Positions 1 through 10,227 of a DNA stretch of 64,000 nt are shown here, in pieces. The DNA is taken from assembly GCA_009731375.1 (NCBI GenBank), contig BJOX01000208.1:655883-719882 (forward strand), read 5' to 3'. Position numbers and translations under genes: made by a program. Source of the stretch: Paulinella micropora. Lineage: Eukaryota; Cercozoa; Imbricatea; Euglyphida. The notes below the pieces were generated by a model. That model saw only the letters and a program-made list of their open reading frames with translations, did no database searches and was not told the DNA's origin. Positions within the stretch are counted from its first letter, which is position 1. Each line of letters begins with the position of its first letter.

Positions 1-1
1 G

Positions 2-37
2 GAGGAGGAGGTGATCGACCTCACGGTCGTTCAGGAG
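2..37 (+). CDS. 3' end of an exon carrying a SUMO-interaction-like motif
   Basis: The frame starting at base 2 reads EEEVIDLTVVQE and then meets GAG|GTGGGTAG, a good splice donor. Three acidic residues followed by V-I-D-L-T match the classical SUMO-interacting motif (short hydrophobic core with an acidic flank). Only the last 12 residues are in the window, so the parent protein is unknown. The frame stays open to about 289, but that extension has no protein character and looks intronic. The motif is seen directly; SUMO binding is inferred from its resemblance to known motifs. Confidence 0.4.
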
Positions 38-94
38 GTGGGTAGAAGGAGGGGAAGGCCTAGTCAGGTAGAATGTCTGGCTAGATCTGTTGTA

Positions 95-310
95 GGTGGA
101 GGTCAGCGCAGCGTCGCGGACTTCTTCTCGGCAGATAACTCCTCTCACTCCTTGCACCCACTTGCACATGCACAGCACGCTCATTTGCACATTGCACTGC
201 CAGTCGAGTCTTTGGAGCGGAGCCGCTTCACCGAACGGTCCCGTGCTACCAATGGAGGCACATGTCCGACAGGATCAAAGGCCAATTGACTGATAAGTCT
301 ATCATTATTA
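95..310 (+). repeat. Retroposon-like repeat ending in (ATT)n
   Basis: Unique-looking sequence ends in ATGGAGGCACATGT, about 35 further bases, then TATC(ATT)n. The same terminal arrangement closes the dispersed families A, B, G and H elsewhere in the window. The 5' end is not defined because there is only one copy here. Confidence 0.4.
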
Positions 311-369
311 TTATTATTAATGGATGGGTGCACAGTATGGCACCGCACGGGAAGAGGAGGTGGTTGGGC

Positions 370-556
370 CTCTTCCCACTGGTTTCGAGGCTATGTCGTT
401 GTGTTGGCTCCGAGGCTATGTTGTTGTGTTGGTTCCGATGCTATGTTGTTGTGTTGGTTCCGAGGCTCTGTTGTGTGGGTTCCGAGGCTATGTCGATGTG
501 TGTTCCGAGGCTATGTTGTTGTGTTGGTTCCGAGGCCATGTCGTTGTGTTGTTTTT
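370..556 (+). repeat. Minisatellite, about 26-bp unit
   Basis: About seven imperfect copies of a unit close to TCCGAGGCTATGTTGTTGTG run head to tail. Units vary in length, so the array is not frame-preserving. Overlapping open frames across it in all three phases are a by-product of the unit lacking stop codons. Confidence 0.75.
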
Positions 557-589
557 ATAAGGCATACACCACGTGGGATCAAAGTGGTA

Positions 590-944
590 TTTACATTCCG
601 CGATCTAGGGGTGGTGACGGGTTTCGAGGCGTCCCAGATACTTACCACAAAACGTCCTCATGCGCTGGCAGACCGCATGAAATGTCTGCTACCCCTGTGA
701 GTACCTCCATGCGGGACCTACCCAGTCTCGTGGAGCTCTCATGCGGGGAAGATCAATCATTTGTAGTTGATTTCCTGCAAGGTACCCGACACTGTGCGGG
801 TAGTAGGGACTTCCTTTTGGGGCCTTCTATGCAGGATGGTTAGAGTCACTCTTCCCTCCCCAACATACTCACTGTAGTCCCTGTTGGGTCGAGGGATGGA
901 GGCGCATGGCCCTCGGGCTCAGCCATGACAGATCAATATATATA

Positions 945-945
<1 letters not shown>
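590..945 (+). repeat. Dispersed-repeat family H with (ATT)n tail
   Basis: A GC-rich, non-coding-looking block ends GATGGAGGCGCATGGCC, then CTCAGCCATGACAGATCAATA and a long (ATT)n. The terminal GGAGGCGCATG block followed by a trinucleotide tail is shared with family A (6953-7220) and family G (44762-44934). It is probably a non-autonomous retroposon. Only one copy is present here, so the 5' boundary is a guess. Confidence 0.4.
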
Positions 946-984
<39 letters not shown>

Positions 985-988
985 GTTA

Positions 989-1027
<39 letters not shown>

Positions 1028-1178
1028 TTGTTGGTATTGCTGTCGTTTTTGTTGTGGTTGTTGCCGTCGTCGTTGCTGCTGGTGCTTATTATTAGAATAG
1101 TAGTCGTAATAATGTTTATTGAATGAATAATAATAGAAGAGGAAGAAGAAGAAGAAGAAGAAGAAGAAGAAGAAGAAG

Positions 1179-1210
<32 letters not shown>
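946..1210. repeat. Trinucleotide microsatellites (ATT, GTT, GAA)
   Basis: (ATT)n, (GTT)n and (AGA)n tracts fill the interval between the family H repeat and the stop codon of the Sel1 gene. Long Ser, Phe or Asn runs translated from this interval are artefacts. Confidence 0.9.
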
Positions 1211-1211
<1 letters not shown>

Positions 1212-1218
1212 ACGTCAC

Positions 1219-2510
1219 TCAACCTTCAAGTCGCTTCAGCGCTTTGATTGCAAAAGCATTGTTTTGCGCTGCTGCTAGTCGGTACAGCTCTAGCACCTTG
1301 GCTCGGTCCTGCGCAAGGCCTCCCCGGTCATGTTCATACAAGTCGCCAAGATAGGCCTGGCCAGTTGCATATCCCTGAGCAGCGGCGAGCTGGTAATACT
1401 CCGCCGCCTTGCGCAAGTCTCTAGCCAGGCCTCCCAGGCCGTTCTCAAAGCAGAAGCCAAGATTAACCTGGGCAGCCTCATCTCCCTGAGCAGCGGCGAG
1501 CTGGAACAGTTCAACTGCCTTGCTCTCGTCCTGCACTAGGCCTCCCTTGCCGAACTCATAGTAGACGCCAAGACTACTCTGGGCAAGTGCTTCTCCCTGA
1601 GCAGCGGCGAGCTGGAACAGTTCAACTGCCTTGCTCTCGTCCTGCACTAGGCCTCCCTTGCCGAACTCATAGTAGACGCCAAGACTACTCTGGGCAAGTG
1701 CTTCTCCCTGAGCAGCGGCGAGCTGGAACAGTTCAACTGCCTTGCTCTCGTCCTTCACTAGGCCTCCAATGCCGTTCTCATAGCAGGCGCCAAGATTACT
1801 CTGGGCACGTGCGTTGCCTTGCGCAGCGGCGAGCTGGTACAGCTCAACAGCCTTGCTCTCGTCCTTCGCCAGGCCGCCCAAGCCCCTGTCATACATCACG
1901 CGGAGGCCTGCCTGGGCTTCCGCCTGCCCTTCCTCCGCCGCCTCCTCGTACATGGACCGAGCCTTGGCATAGTCGACGGCTAGCCCTCCTTTGCCGTAAT
2001 GGTAGAAATATGCCAAGTTTGCGATCCCGGTCGCGTTGCCTTGGGCGGCCGCTTGCTGATACAGGGCCAGCGCCTTGTGCTCGTCGCGCGCCAGCCCTCC
2101 TTTCCCCGTGGCGTAGAACAGGCCCAAGTTCGCCTGCCCGCTCGCGTTGCCTTGCGCCGCCGCCTCCTGGAGCAACGCTAACGCCTTGCGCTCGTCGAGG
2201 CCCAACCCGCCCTTCCCCGTTTGATAAAAGAAGCCCAGGTTCGCCTGTGCCTCCGCGTGCTTCTGCGCCGCCTGCTGCCACAGCGCCGCGGTCTTGGCTT
2301 CGTCCCGCGTCGCGCCTCGGCCGTCCCGGAAGCACAGCCCCAGTCGGAACTGCGCCTCGGCATGGCCTCCCGCGGCCGCTTGCTGCAGCAGCTCCACCGC
2401 CTTGGACTCGTCCTTGGGCACGTCCGCGCTGCCATATAGGTGCGTGATGCCTTGCTGAAAGAGCGCGGCGAGGGCGAGGTCGTGCGGCTTGTGCTCACCC
2501 TGGCCCGCGC
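1219..2510 (-). CDS. Sel1-repeat protein, C-terminal exon
   Basis: This terminal exon of 430 codons follows acceptor GTGCAG and ends at a TGA at 1219-1221. After about 30 leader residues it carries ten complete 37-residue Sel1 (TPR-like) repeats plus a partial eleventh. The signature is K-A-x-E-L-x-Q-x-A-A-A-Q-G, then A-Q-x-x-L-G-x-x-Y/F, then G-G-L-x-x-D. Sel1 repeats form alpha-helical solenoids that scaffold protein complexes, for example ERAD adaptors and signalling proteins; no enzymatic domain is visible. Repeats 7 and 8 are identical at the DNA level, a recent 111-bp duplication. The exon begins in phase 1, matching the donor of the exon at 4585-4645, so both probably belong to one gene. 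No signal peptide can be judged because the start lies further upstream. The family is certain; the exact partner is unknown. Confidence 0.88.
1483..1755 (-). repeat. Recent 111-bp tandem duplication inside the Sel1 exon
   Basis: The 111-bp unit (37 codons) starting at 1531 recurs exactly at 1642, and identity extends to both sides (about 1483-1644 against 1594-1755). This duplicates one Sel1 repeat without changing the frame. Confidence 0.85.
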
Positions 2511-2629
2511 CTGCACAACAACGGAAATAAAAGGAACAACATCATGCATGTATACAAACAGCATGGCGCACATGCAGACGTGCTTGACTTAGCCCGCGAC
2601 TGGACACATGAACGTACCATAAACACAAT

Positions 2630-3285
2630 ACACACGTACGTACACACAATACATACAAACAATACATACATACATACATACATACATCATACATACATAC
2701 ATACATACATACATACACACATACACACATGCATGCATACATGCATACATACATTACATATCTATATACAACCATACATACATACATACATACATACATA
2801 CATACGTAAATACATACATACGTACATACGTAAATACATACATACGTACGACATACAGACATACATACATACATACATACCTAGATACATACATACCTAG
2901 ATACAGACATACTTAGATACAGACATACCTAGATACAGACATACCTAGATACAGACATACCTAGATAGATACATAACATAACATAACATAACATAACATA
3001 CATACATATACATACATACATACACACATATATTTCATACATACATACATACATACATACATACATGCCTACCTACCTACCTATCTACCTACCTACATAC
3101 ATACTTGCATGCATGCATACATACATACATACATACATACACACACACACAGGCATAACATAACACAACACAGACATAACATAACATAACATAACATAGC
3201 ATAACATAACATAACATAACATAACATAGCATATACATACATGCATACATACATACATACATACATACATACATACATAAATACA

Positions 3286-3316
<31 letters not shown>

Positions 3317-3625
3317 CATACACACATGCATACCTATCTACCTACCTACATACATACTTGCATGCATGCATACATACATACATACATACATACATACATA
3401 CATACACACACACAGGCATAACATAACACAACACAGACATAACATAACATAACATAACATAACATAACATAACATAACATAGCTTTACATTACATTACAT
3501 TACACTACATTACATTACATTACATGCATACATACATACATACATACATATATTACATACATTACATACATTACATACATTACATACATTGCATACATTA
3601 CATACCTACCTACCTACCTACCTAC

Positions 3626-3656
<31 letters not shown>

Positions 3657-4390
3657 CATACATACATACACACATACACACATACACACATGCATACATA
3701 CATACATACATAGATACATACATACATACATACATACAGACATACAGACATACATAAGATAACATAACATAAGATAACATAAGATAACATAAGATAACAT
3801 AAGATAACATAAGATAACATAAGATAACATTACATTACATTACATTACATTACATTACATTACATTACTTACATACATACATACATACATACATACACAC
3901 ATACACACATGCATACATACATACATACATAGATACATACATAGATACATAGATACAGACATACACACAGACATACATAAGATAACATAACATAAGATAA
4001 CATAAGATAACATAAGATAACATTAGATAACATTAGATAACATAAAAAAACATTACATTACATTACATTACATTACATTACATTACATACATACATACAT
4101 ACATACACACATACACACATACACACATGCATACATATATACATGCATAGATACATACATAGATACATAGATACAGACATACACACAGACATACATAAGA
4201 TAACATAACATAAGATAACATAAGATAACATAAGATAACATTAGATAATATTAGAAAACATAAGATAACATGACATGACATTACATTACATTACATTACA
4301 TTACATACATACATACATACATACACACATACATACATGTAGGTAGGTAGGTAGGTAGGTAGGTCGGTAGGTCGGTAGGTATGCATGTAT
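2630..4390. repeat. Microsatellite intron: (ACAT)n and (ATAAC)n
   Basis: Almost pure (ACAT)n, interspersed with (ATAAC)n and roughly 10-bp AAGATAACAT units. It lies between the Sel1 exon (2510) and the exon at 4585-4645. Their phases agree, so it is read as one intron. Strings of M-Y-V-C or H-T-Y-I read from it are not genes. Confidence 0.85.
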
Positions 4391-4586
4391 GTTCCTGTCT
4401 CACTGTTATGCATGTATGTATGTTATGTATGTTATGTATGTCTGTATGTATGTATGTATGTAGGTAGGTAGGTAGGTAGGTAGGTAGGTAGGTCGGTAGG
4501 TCGGTAGGTATGCATGTATACATACATACATACAGACATACATAACATACATAACATACATACATGCATAACAGTGAGACATACCA
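4391..4586. repeat. Inverted repeat with a (TAGG)n loop
   Basis: CCTGTCTCACTGTTATGCATG at about 4394-4414 recurs reverse-complemented at about 4564-4585, with matching (TATG)/(CATA) arms and a central (GTAG)n stretch. The right arm overlaps the splice donor of the exon at 4585-4645, so the left arm contains an inverted copy of that exon edge. Confidence 0.7.
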
Positions 4587-4645
4587 GGACTGGTGCGTCG
4601 TCTTTCTAGGGCCTTGCTATCTCCCAACAGCACGCGCCCCATCAC
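4585..4645 (-). CDS. Sel1-gene internal exon
   Basis: This 61-nt exon lies between acceptor TGGCAG and donor CCTG|GTATGTC. It encodes VMGRVLLGDSKALERRRTSP plus the first base of a Gly codon that the Sel1 exon completes (G|GC). It enters in phase 0, as required after the exon ending at 4912. The short charged peptide has no recognised domain. The placement rests on splice sites and phase; transcript data are absent. Confidence 0.55.
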
Positions 4646-4911
4646 CTGCCATGCACCCCCACACAGCCAATACAATCACATGTTCTGAGTTTTTGGGTGC
4701 AGTGCACAGTGACTTGACGCGCTTTCTTCCCAACCGTTTCTCATGTCCAAAGTCATCCCCGCACGTGGTTGATGGCTCATTCAGAGCTCCTGATGTGAAC
4801 TTTCTCACGTGCCACGGCGCGCATGCTGGACACCAGAACCGGTTGCGAACGAAGCGCTTGAAGTCCTTGCTGTCTGTACTAAGTAAGCAGGCGCCTCGCA
4901 AGCAGCCCCAC

Positions 4912-5087
4912 CTTGTCCACGAAGGCGTCGTAGTATTCGCGACTAACCAGCAGCAGCTCGTGGTCCGCCAGCGGCTTGTCGTAGTGGCTTAAGGCGGCAA
5001 AGGACAGCGCAGCCATGCGCGAGTCCGTCTCCAGAACCGTCATTATAATCTTGCCTAATTTTCTGCCACAGACAAAGACGGATATGT
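4912..5087 (-). CDS. Sel1-gene upstream exon
   Basis: An open frame runs from acceptor GTAG (5088-5089) to AAG|GTGGGG. It encodes a balanced soluble sequence including KLGKIIMTVLETDSRMAALS and HELLLVSREYYDAFVDK. If the donor is not used, the frame continues ten residues to a TAG at about 4880 and this would be a terminal exon instead. I prefer the spliced reading because the phases of three consecutive exons then agree. Upstream exons are hidden in the CT/ATCT repeats. No domain is recognised. Confidence 0.5.
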
Positions 5088-5090
5088 CTA

Positions 5091-5273
5091 CCTACCTACC
5101 TACCTACCTATCCATCTACCTATCTATCTATCTATCTATCTATCTATCTCTCTATCTCTCTCTCTCTCTCCCTTTCTCTCTCTCTCTCTCTCCCTCTCTC
5201 TCTCTCTCTCCCTTCTCTATCTCTCTCTCTCTCTTTATCTCTTTATTTCTCTCTCTCTCTCTCTCTTTATCTC

Positions 5274-5322
<49 letters not shown>

Positions 5323-5344
5323 ATCTCTCTCTCTCTTTCTCTTT

Positions 5345-5390
<46 letters not shown>

Positions 5391-5393
5391 GTA

Positions 5394-5424
<31 letters not shown>

Positions 5425-5434
5425 NNNNNNNNNN

Positions 5435-5475
<41 letters not shown>

Positions 5476-5481
5476 GTATCC

Positions 5482-5520
<39 letters not shown>

Positions 5521-5643
5521 CATATATATATACATGTAATATATATACATATATATATATGTATATGTATGTATATCTGTCTGCCTCTCTGTCTGTCTAT
5601 CCTAACTATCTATGCTATCTATCCAACTATCCAACTATCTATG

Positions 5644-5709
<66 letters not shown>

Positions 5710-5710
5710 C
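5091..5710. repeat. (CTAT)n, (CT)n and (AT)n microsatellites
   Basis: Polypyrimidine and AT repeats with a 10-N gap at 5425-5434. No unique sequence is seen. Confidence 0.9.
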
Positions 5711-6147
5711 AGAGCATTAGGGGATGGTGTGGGTGTGCTGGGCCCGTGGTGGGGTGCCTTATGTGTGCCTAGCCATACGCCTATAAGTCATATGCCGAAA
5801 TAGCGACGGGAAGCACAATCCTGTTCCCTCAGGGTGCCCTTTCTCGCTTGTTGAGCCCGGAATAAAACCCACAGTGCTCTGTCGGTTTATACTAGACTGT
5901 CGAACAGTCTCGAAACTCCATCTGCTTACTGGGCCCTCTGTAATGGAGGTGGGAGCTCGTTCTGCAAGGGGCGCTTTATGGAACGAGCCCTGGCCCCGCC
6001 TGGTACTAGGGAGCTTTGGTATTGCCTGTATCAGTCCCTTCCGTGCAAACATCACGGCTTAGCTGGGCATCGGGTTAATACTTTACCCACAGACTTCCTG
6101 GTTGACGAAATCAGAAGCTCCTTTTTTCTGACATTAGTCGATATTTC
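5711..6147 (+). mobile_element. Family C dispersed repeat, (ATCT)n tail
   Basis: A copy of the roughly 546-bp family C ends CGATATTTC and runs directly into (ATCT)n, as a retroposon with a tetranucleotide tail would. It contains a short hairpin (GACTGT-TCG-ACAGTC on the minus strand). Other copies are at 15555, 16197, 17393, 23180-24573, 33057, 36819, 46107 and 48687. No reverse transcriptase or transposase is encoded; the 60-100-residue open frames recur identically between copies only because the DNA is conserved. Confidence 0.75.
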
Positions 6148-6198
<51 letters not shown>

Positions 6199-6543
6199 CA
6201 TCTATCCATCTATATCTACAAATGGCTATTTCATTCTTCATTCTTCATGTGCGTGTGTGTATGGTGGCGTACGCACCGTGCCACAGCCAGTTCAAACAGG
6301 CACCAAGGCCGCCGGAAGTAGGCGTCCGTGCCGTAGATTACAAATACTGAGGATCCAGCCACTCCTGTGCATACATTTGTGTTTTTTGTCTACATGTTTT
6401 CACTCAAGCGGATTAACACAAGCGATGTTGGCTGTCTGGTTGTCTGTGTTGTTTGCATGATGACGACGACGATGATGACGAGGACGACGACGATGACGAT
6501 GGTGATAGTCATGGTGATGGAGATGGTGATGATGGTGATGGTG

Positions 6544-6620
<77 letters not shown>
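6148..6620. other. Short unique spacer between microsatellites
   Basis: (ATCT)n to about 6215, then roughly 240 bp of unique sequence with no convincing exon, then GAC/GAT-rich sequence and (ATT)n from about 6546. Nothing recognisable. Confidence 0.5.
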
Positions 6621-6621
<1 letters not shown>

Positions 6622-6622
6622 T

Positions 6623-6767
6623 TGGACACCGTGATAGCCCAGTGGTCAAGTTCTACCATCTGGGCCCTGTCGCCAGTTCGATTCCCGTCGGTGCCACCAG
6701 TATTTTCATTGAACATACCGGTCTATTTCTGGACCAGTATTTTCATTGAACATACCGGCCCGTCTGG
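6623..6767 (+). mobile_element. SINE family A copy 1 (truncated by gap)
   Basis: 5' part of the tRNA-derived SINE described at 6953-7220, preceded by (ATT)n and cut by the N-run 6768-6952. It carries a short internal duplication of the ACCAGTATTTTCATTGAACA block. Confidence 0.8.
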
Positions 6768-6952
6768 NNNNNNNNNNNNNNNNNNNNNNNNNNNNNNNNN
6801 NNNNNNNNNNNNNNNNNNNNNNNNNNNNNNNNNNNNNNNNNNNNNNNNNNNNNNNNNNNNNNNNNNNNNNNNNNNNNNNNNNNNNNNNNNNNNNNNNNNN
6901 NNNNNNNNNNNNNNNNNNNNNNNNNNNNNNNNNNNNNNNNNNNNNNNNNNNN

Positions 6953-7220
6953 TGGACACCGTGATAGCCCAGTGGTCAAGTTCTACCATCTGGGCCCTGT
7001 CGCCAGTTCGATTCCCGTCGGTGCCACCAGTATTTTCATTGAACATACCGATCCGTCTGGACCAGTATTTTCACATTGAACATACCGGCCCGTCTGGAAG
7101 TGTTGGAACTGCCCTTGCGGGGGTGTCATTAGAGCTTATCGTCAATTCTTCGTACTCCCCTCACGGGTGAGACGATGGAGGCGCATGTGCAGAAATGCAT
7201 CAGCCATTGACAGAGAAGCA
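6953..7220 (+). mobile_element. SINE family A copy 2, tRNA-derived, (ATT)n tail
   Basis: This full-looking 268-bp element has a tRNA-like head. TAGCCCAGTGG (6965-6975) matches the pol III A box and GTTCGATTCC (7006-7015) the B box, 41 bp apart; the head ends GGTGCCACCA. The body contains GATGGAGGCGCATGTGCAG near the 3' end and the tail is (ATT)n. Copies also lie at 6623, 44409, 54555 and 55081. It is non-coding and presumably mobilised by a LINE that is not in this window. SINE identity is well supported; the source tRNA is not determined. Confidence 0.85.
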
Positions 7221-7390
7221 CTATTATTATTATTATTATTATTATTATTCTTATTATTATTCTTATTATTGTTATTCTTATTCTTATTATTACGATTATG
7301 ATTATGATTATGATCATGATCATGATCATGATCATGATTATGATTATGATTATGATTATTATTATTATTATGATTATGATTATGATTATG

Positions 7391-7430
<40 letters not shown>
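7221..7430. repeat. (ATT)n / (GATTAT)n microsatellite
   Basis: Tail of SINE copy 2 expanded into ATT, CTT and GAT variants. Confidence 0.9.
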
Positions 7431-7431
<1 letters not shown>

Positions 7432-7746
7432 GATCTTAAACTCCGCATATGCTGGTTGATAGCCCAGGACCCAGCAGACACCAGATTGTTATGGGTGGGG
7501 TTTCGAGGCAGCTCTAGCAACCGCGCTTGGTGTATGCACTTGCACATTCGGTGACGTCTTGCAAGAGGTTGCTGGGACTGCGGAATAACCTCGGCTTAGT
7601 GCAGTCTTGCCCTCAGGAGCTCCATCGGTGGCCCCGATCATCAGGCGAGAGACTGACACGGGGGGGTGGAGGACCTCGAACAAGGGTATTGGAGGCTTAT
7701 GTCCGTTGAGGATATGCCATTAGCTGCATCAGTACGCCTCAGATAT

Positions 7747-7749
<3 letters not shown>
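7431..7749 (-). mobile_element. Family B dispersed repeat copy
   Basis: About 320 bp, near-identical in reverse orientation to the units at 41426-42810. Its (ATT)-proximal end carries GGAGGCTTATGTCCG, resembling the 3' blocks of families A and H. Small open frames on both strands are conserved between copies but have no protein character. Confidence 0.7.
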
Positions 7750-7805
<56 letters not shown>

Positions 7806-7938
7806 GATTACGATTATGATAATAATTATTAGCATTACGATAATTATTGTTATAATGACGATAATGATGATGATGGTGATGATGATGATAATGATGATGA
7901 TAATGATGATGATGATGATGATTATGATGATTATGATG

Positions 7939-7979
<41 letters not shown>

Positions 7980-8006
7980 TATTATTATTACTATTATTAT
8001 CAGTAC

Positions 8007-8080
<74 letters not shown>

Positions 8081-8081
8081 G
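7750..8081. repeat. (ATT)n / (GATGAT)n microsatellite
   Basis: Trinucleotide array linking family B to family G. No genes. Confidence 0.9.
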
Positions 8082-8181
8082 GGAGTACATAGGCCATCGG
8101 TCCTTTCCATGGGCTGATTGGTATAAAGCTCCTAGAGTAATGTTCTATGCCGTCACTTCCTTTATTCCACCGATTGGTGTG
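8082..8181 (+). mobile_element. Family G dispersed repeat (truncated by gap)
   Basis: GGGAGTACATAGGCCATCGG onward matches the reverse complement of 44762-44934. The copy ends at the N-run 8182-8932. Confidence 0.7.
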
Positions 8182-8932
8182 NNNNNNNNNNNNNNNNNNN
8201 NNNNNNNNNNNNNNNNNNNNNNNNNNNNNNNNNNNNNNNNNNNNNNNNNNNNNNNNNNNNNNNNNNNNNNNNNNNNNNNNNNNNNNNNNNNNNNNNNNNN
8301 NNNNNNNNNNNNNNNNNNNNNNNNNNNNNNNNNNNNNNNNNNNNNNNNNNNNNNNNNNNNNNNNNNNNNNNNNNNNNNNNNNNNNNNNNNNNNNNNNNNN
8401 NNNNNNNNNNNNNNNNNNNNNNNNNNNNNNNNNNNNNNNNNNNNNNNNNNNNNNNNNNNNNNNNNNNNNNNNNNNNNNNNNNNNNNNNNNNNNNNNNNNN
8501 NNNNNNNNNNNNNNNNNNNNNNNNNNNNNNNNNNNNNNNNNNNNNNNNNNNNNNNNNNNNNNNNNNNNNNNNNNNNNNNNNNNNNNNNNNNNNNNNNNNN
8601 NNNNNNNNNNNNNNNNNNNNNNNNNNNNNNNNNNNNNNNNNNNNNNNNNNNNNNNNNNNNNNNNNNNNNNNNNNNNNNNNNNNNNNNNNNNNNNNNNNNN
8701 NNNNNNNNNNNNNNNNNNNNNNNNNNNNNNNNNNNNNNNNNNNNNNNNNNNNNNNNNNNNNNNNNNNNNNNNNNNNNNNNNNNNNNNNNNNNNNNNNNNN
8801 NNNNNNNNNNNNNNNNNNNNNNNNNNNNNNNNNNNNNNNNNNNNNNNNNNNNNNNNNNNNNNNNNNNNNNNNNNNNNNNNNNNNNNNNNNNNNNNNNNNN
8901 NNNNNNNNNNNNNNNNNNNNNNNNNNNNNNNN
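8182..8932. other. Assembly gap (751 N) bordered by poly-G
   Basis: Unknown bases, followed by a G homopolymer at 8933-8957. Confidence 1.
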
Positions 8933-8957
8933 GGGGGGGGGGGGGGGGGGGGGGGGG

Positions 8958-9065
8958 TCCCGCAGACAGCGCTGCAAGGCGGCCTGCGCGTCAGGCAGCT
9001 GCAGCAGCCTCTGCGCGCCTCCGCCACCTGCAGCAGCCAGTGTGCAATGTGCAGCCGAGATAGAC
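8958..9065 (-). CDS. Possible exon, Ala/Leu-rich
   Basis: One minus-strand frame reads an Ala/Gly/Leu/Gln-rich helical sequence including AQRLLQLPDAQAALQRCLRD. It could be an upstream exon of the Sel1 gene, but neither splice site is convincing and the plus strand is also open. Confidence 0.25.
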
Positions 9066-9498
9066 AACAATAAAACCTTACTTGAAAAGGCTGCAATAGT
9101 TAGTACAAGTGACCATGACTTTTACCCGCTTCAGTCTAAGCTCATTCTTATCATTGTTGCTTATTCTAGCAACTCATCCAGAGAGGAAACAGAAAAACAC
9201 AAAATAATTAGTCGTACACCAATAGATAGATTCATAGACGAACAGATTAAAAGATAAAGGATCGAATATGAAAATAGACAGAGATAACACAACCGCACCG
9301 CGTACGGTACACCGACCCCGCATTTTGACTCATCGCTTTCTAATAAGTCAAGGCACAATATGCACAGATTCTGGGCACAAGCATGTGCTTGTCACTGTAC
9401 TTGGCAACTCGGAAACTCTCAGCCTTTCTCTCACTTGCACTGGACCTCCTTGGAGTTGTCCGGGAAAGTCGGGGCAGCTTGCTGGGGACCAGCTGATA

Positions 9499-9500
<2 letters not shown>
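9066..9500. other. Unique AT-rich interval
   Basis: About 430 bp of non-repetitive sequence. Short open frames on both strands lack coding character. Nothing recognised. Confidence 0.5.
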
Positions 9501-9543
<43 letters not shown>

Positions 9544-9771
9544 AAGAGAGAGAGAAAGGGGGGGGGGGCAGAGAAAGNNNNNNNNNNGACGTCGACTCCG
9601 TGTTCTCATCTTTAGATATTATCATGTAAAAACATAATTATTAAACAGCACATAACCTTGCCACGAACGAACACGATTACAGTCAAACATTCTACATACT
9701 AAATACATGCATGCGACGACGATACATACGCTGTCGGGGCTCGCCACTTGAGTTGCGCTTCACTTCCACCA

Positions 9772-10012
9772 TCAGCTGCTCCATTGAGCCGTCAGTTTGG
9801 CGAACAGCTCTGCTTGCTGTGTCTTGAGCTCTGTCTTTAGCTCTGTCTTGAGCTCTAATTGCTGTGTCTTGAGCTCCTCCACCTTGCATCCCAGACGCTT
9901 GACTTCACTTACCAAGTTCTCTACGATGCACTCTACGCACGTGCACGCGCACGGTGATGGAGGCGGGAGGAGAGTGGAAGAATCATGTGGAAAGACGAAC
10001 AAGAGGAGACAC
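9772..10012 (-). CDS. Coiled-coil C-terminal exon
   Basis: The frame ends at TGA 9772-9774 and encodes VECIVENLVSEVKRLGCKVE followed by three near-repeats of E-L-K-T-(Q-Q/E) with Leu/Val at heptad positions, a short parallel coiled coil. A 12-bp CAAGACAGAGCT repeat underlies the ELKT units. Upstream the exon runs into a poly-G/N-gap junction (10024-10033), so its start is not visible. It lies 215 bp from the divergently transcribed ankyrin exon. No family is identified. An internal AACTTG|GTAAGT could act as a donor, which would shorten the exon. Confidence 0.45.
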
Positions 10013-10033
10013 TGGGGGGGGGGNNNNNNNNNN

Positions 10034-10215
10034 GTATGTGTTGTGTTGTGTTGTGTTGTGTTGTGTTGTGTGTGTGTGTGTGTGTGTGCTAGTGTGTTAG
10101 TGTATGTATGTAGTATGTATGTATGTATGTATGTTGTATGTATGTATGTATGTATGTATGTACATTGTATGTATGTATGCATTGTATGTCTTGTGTTGTG
10201 TGTGCGTACCCATTG
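10034..10215. repeat. (GTGTT)n, (GT)n and (GTAT)n
   Basis: Simple repeats directly upstream of the ankyrin exon. Confidence 0.9.
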
Positions 10216-10227
10216 ATTTCGTCCTAG

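Noticed and set aside
1587-2447. 286-codon plus-strand frame under the Sel1 gene
   Set aside because: Arg/Pro-rich antisense shadow of the GC-rich Sel1 exon.
3000-4300. Telomere or centromere satellite
   Set aside because: Units are ACAT/ATAAC/AAGATAACAT, not telomeric; the stretch lies between phase-matched exons, so intron is simpler.
2630-4390. Frames of Met-Tyr-Val-Cys or His-Thr-Tyr-Ile repeats
   Set aside because: Translations of (CATA)n; the same strings occur at 22.4, 26 and 36 kb wherever this microsatellite occurs.
4564-4992. 142-codon plus-strand ORF
   Set aside because: Overlaps two minus-strand exons with matching phases and good splice sites; the plus frame has no domain and starts inside a microsatellite.
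6953-7025. Possible tRNA gene
   Set aside because: A and B boxes are present, but the acceptor, D and T stems do not pair properly and the sequence continues into a repeated SINE body.
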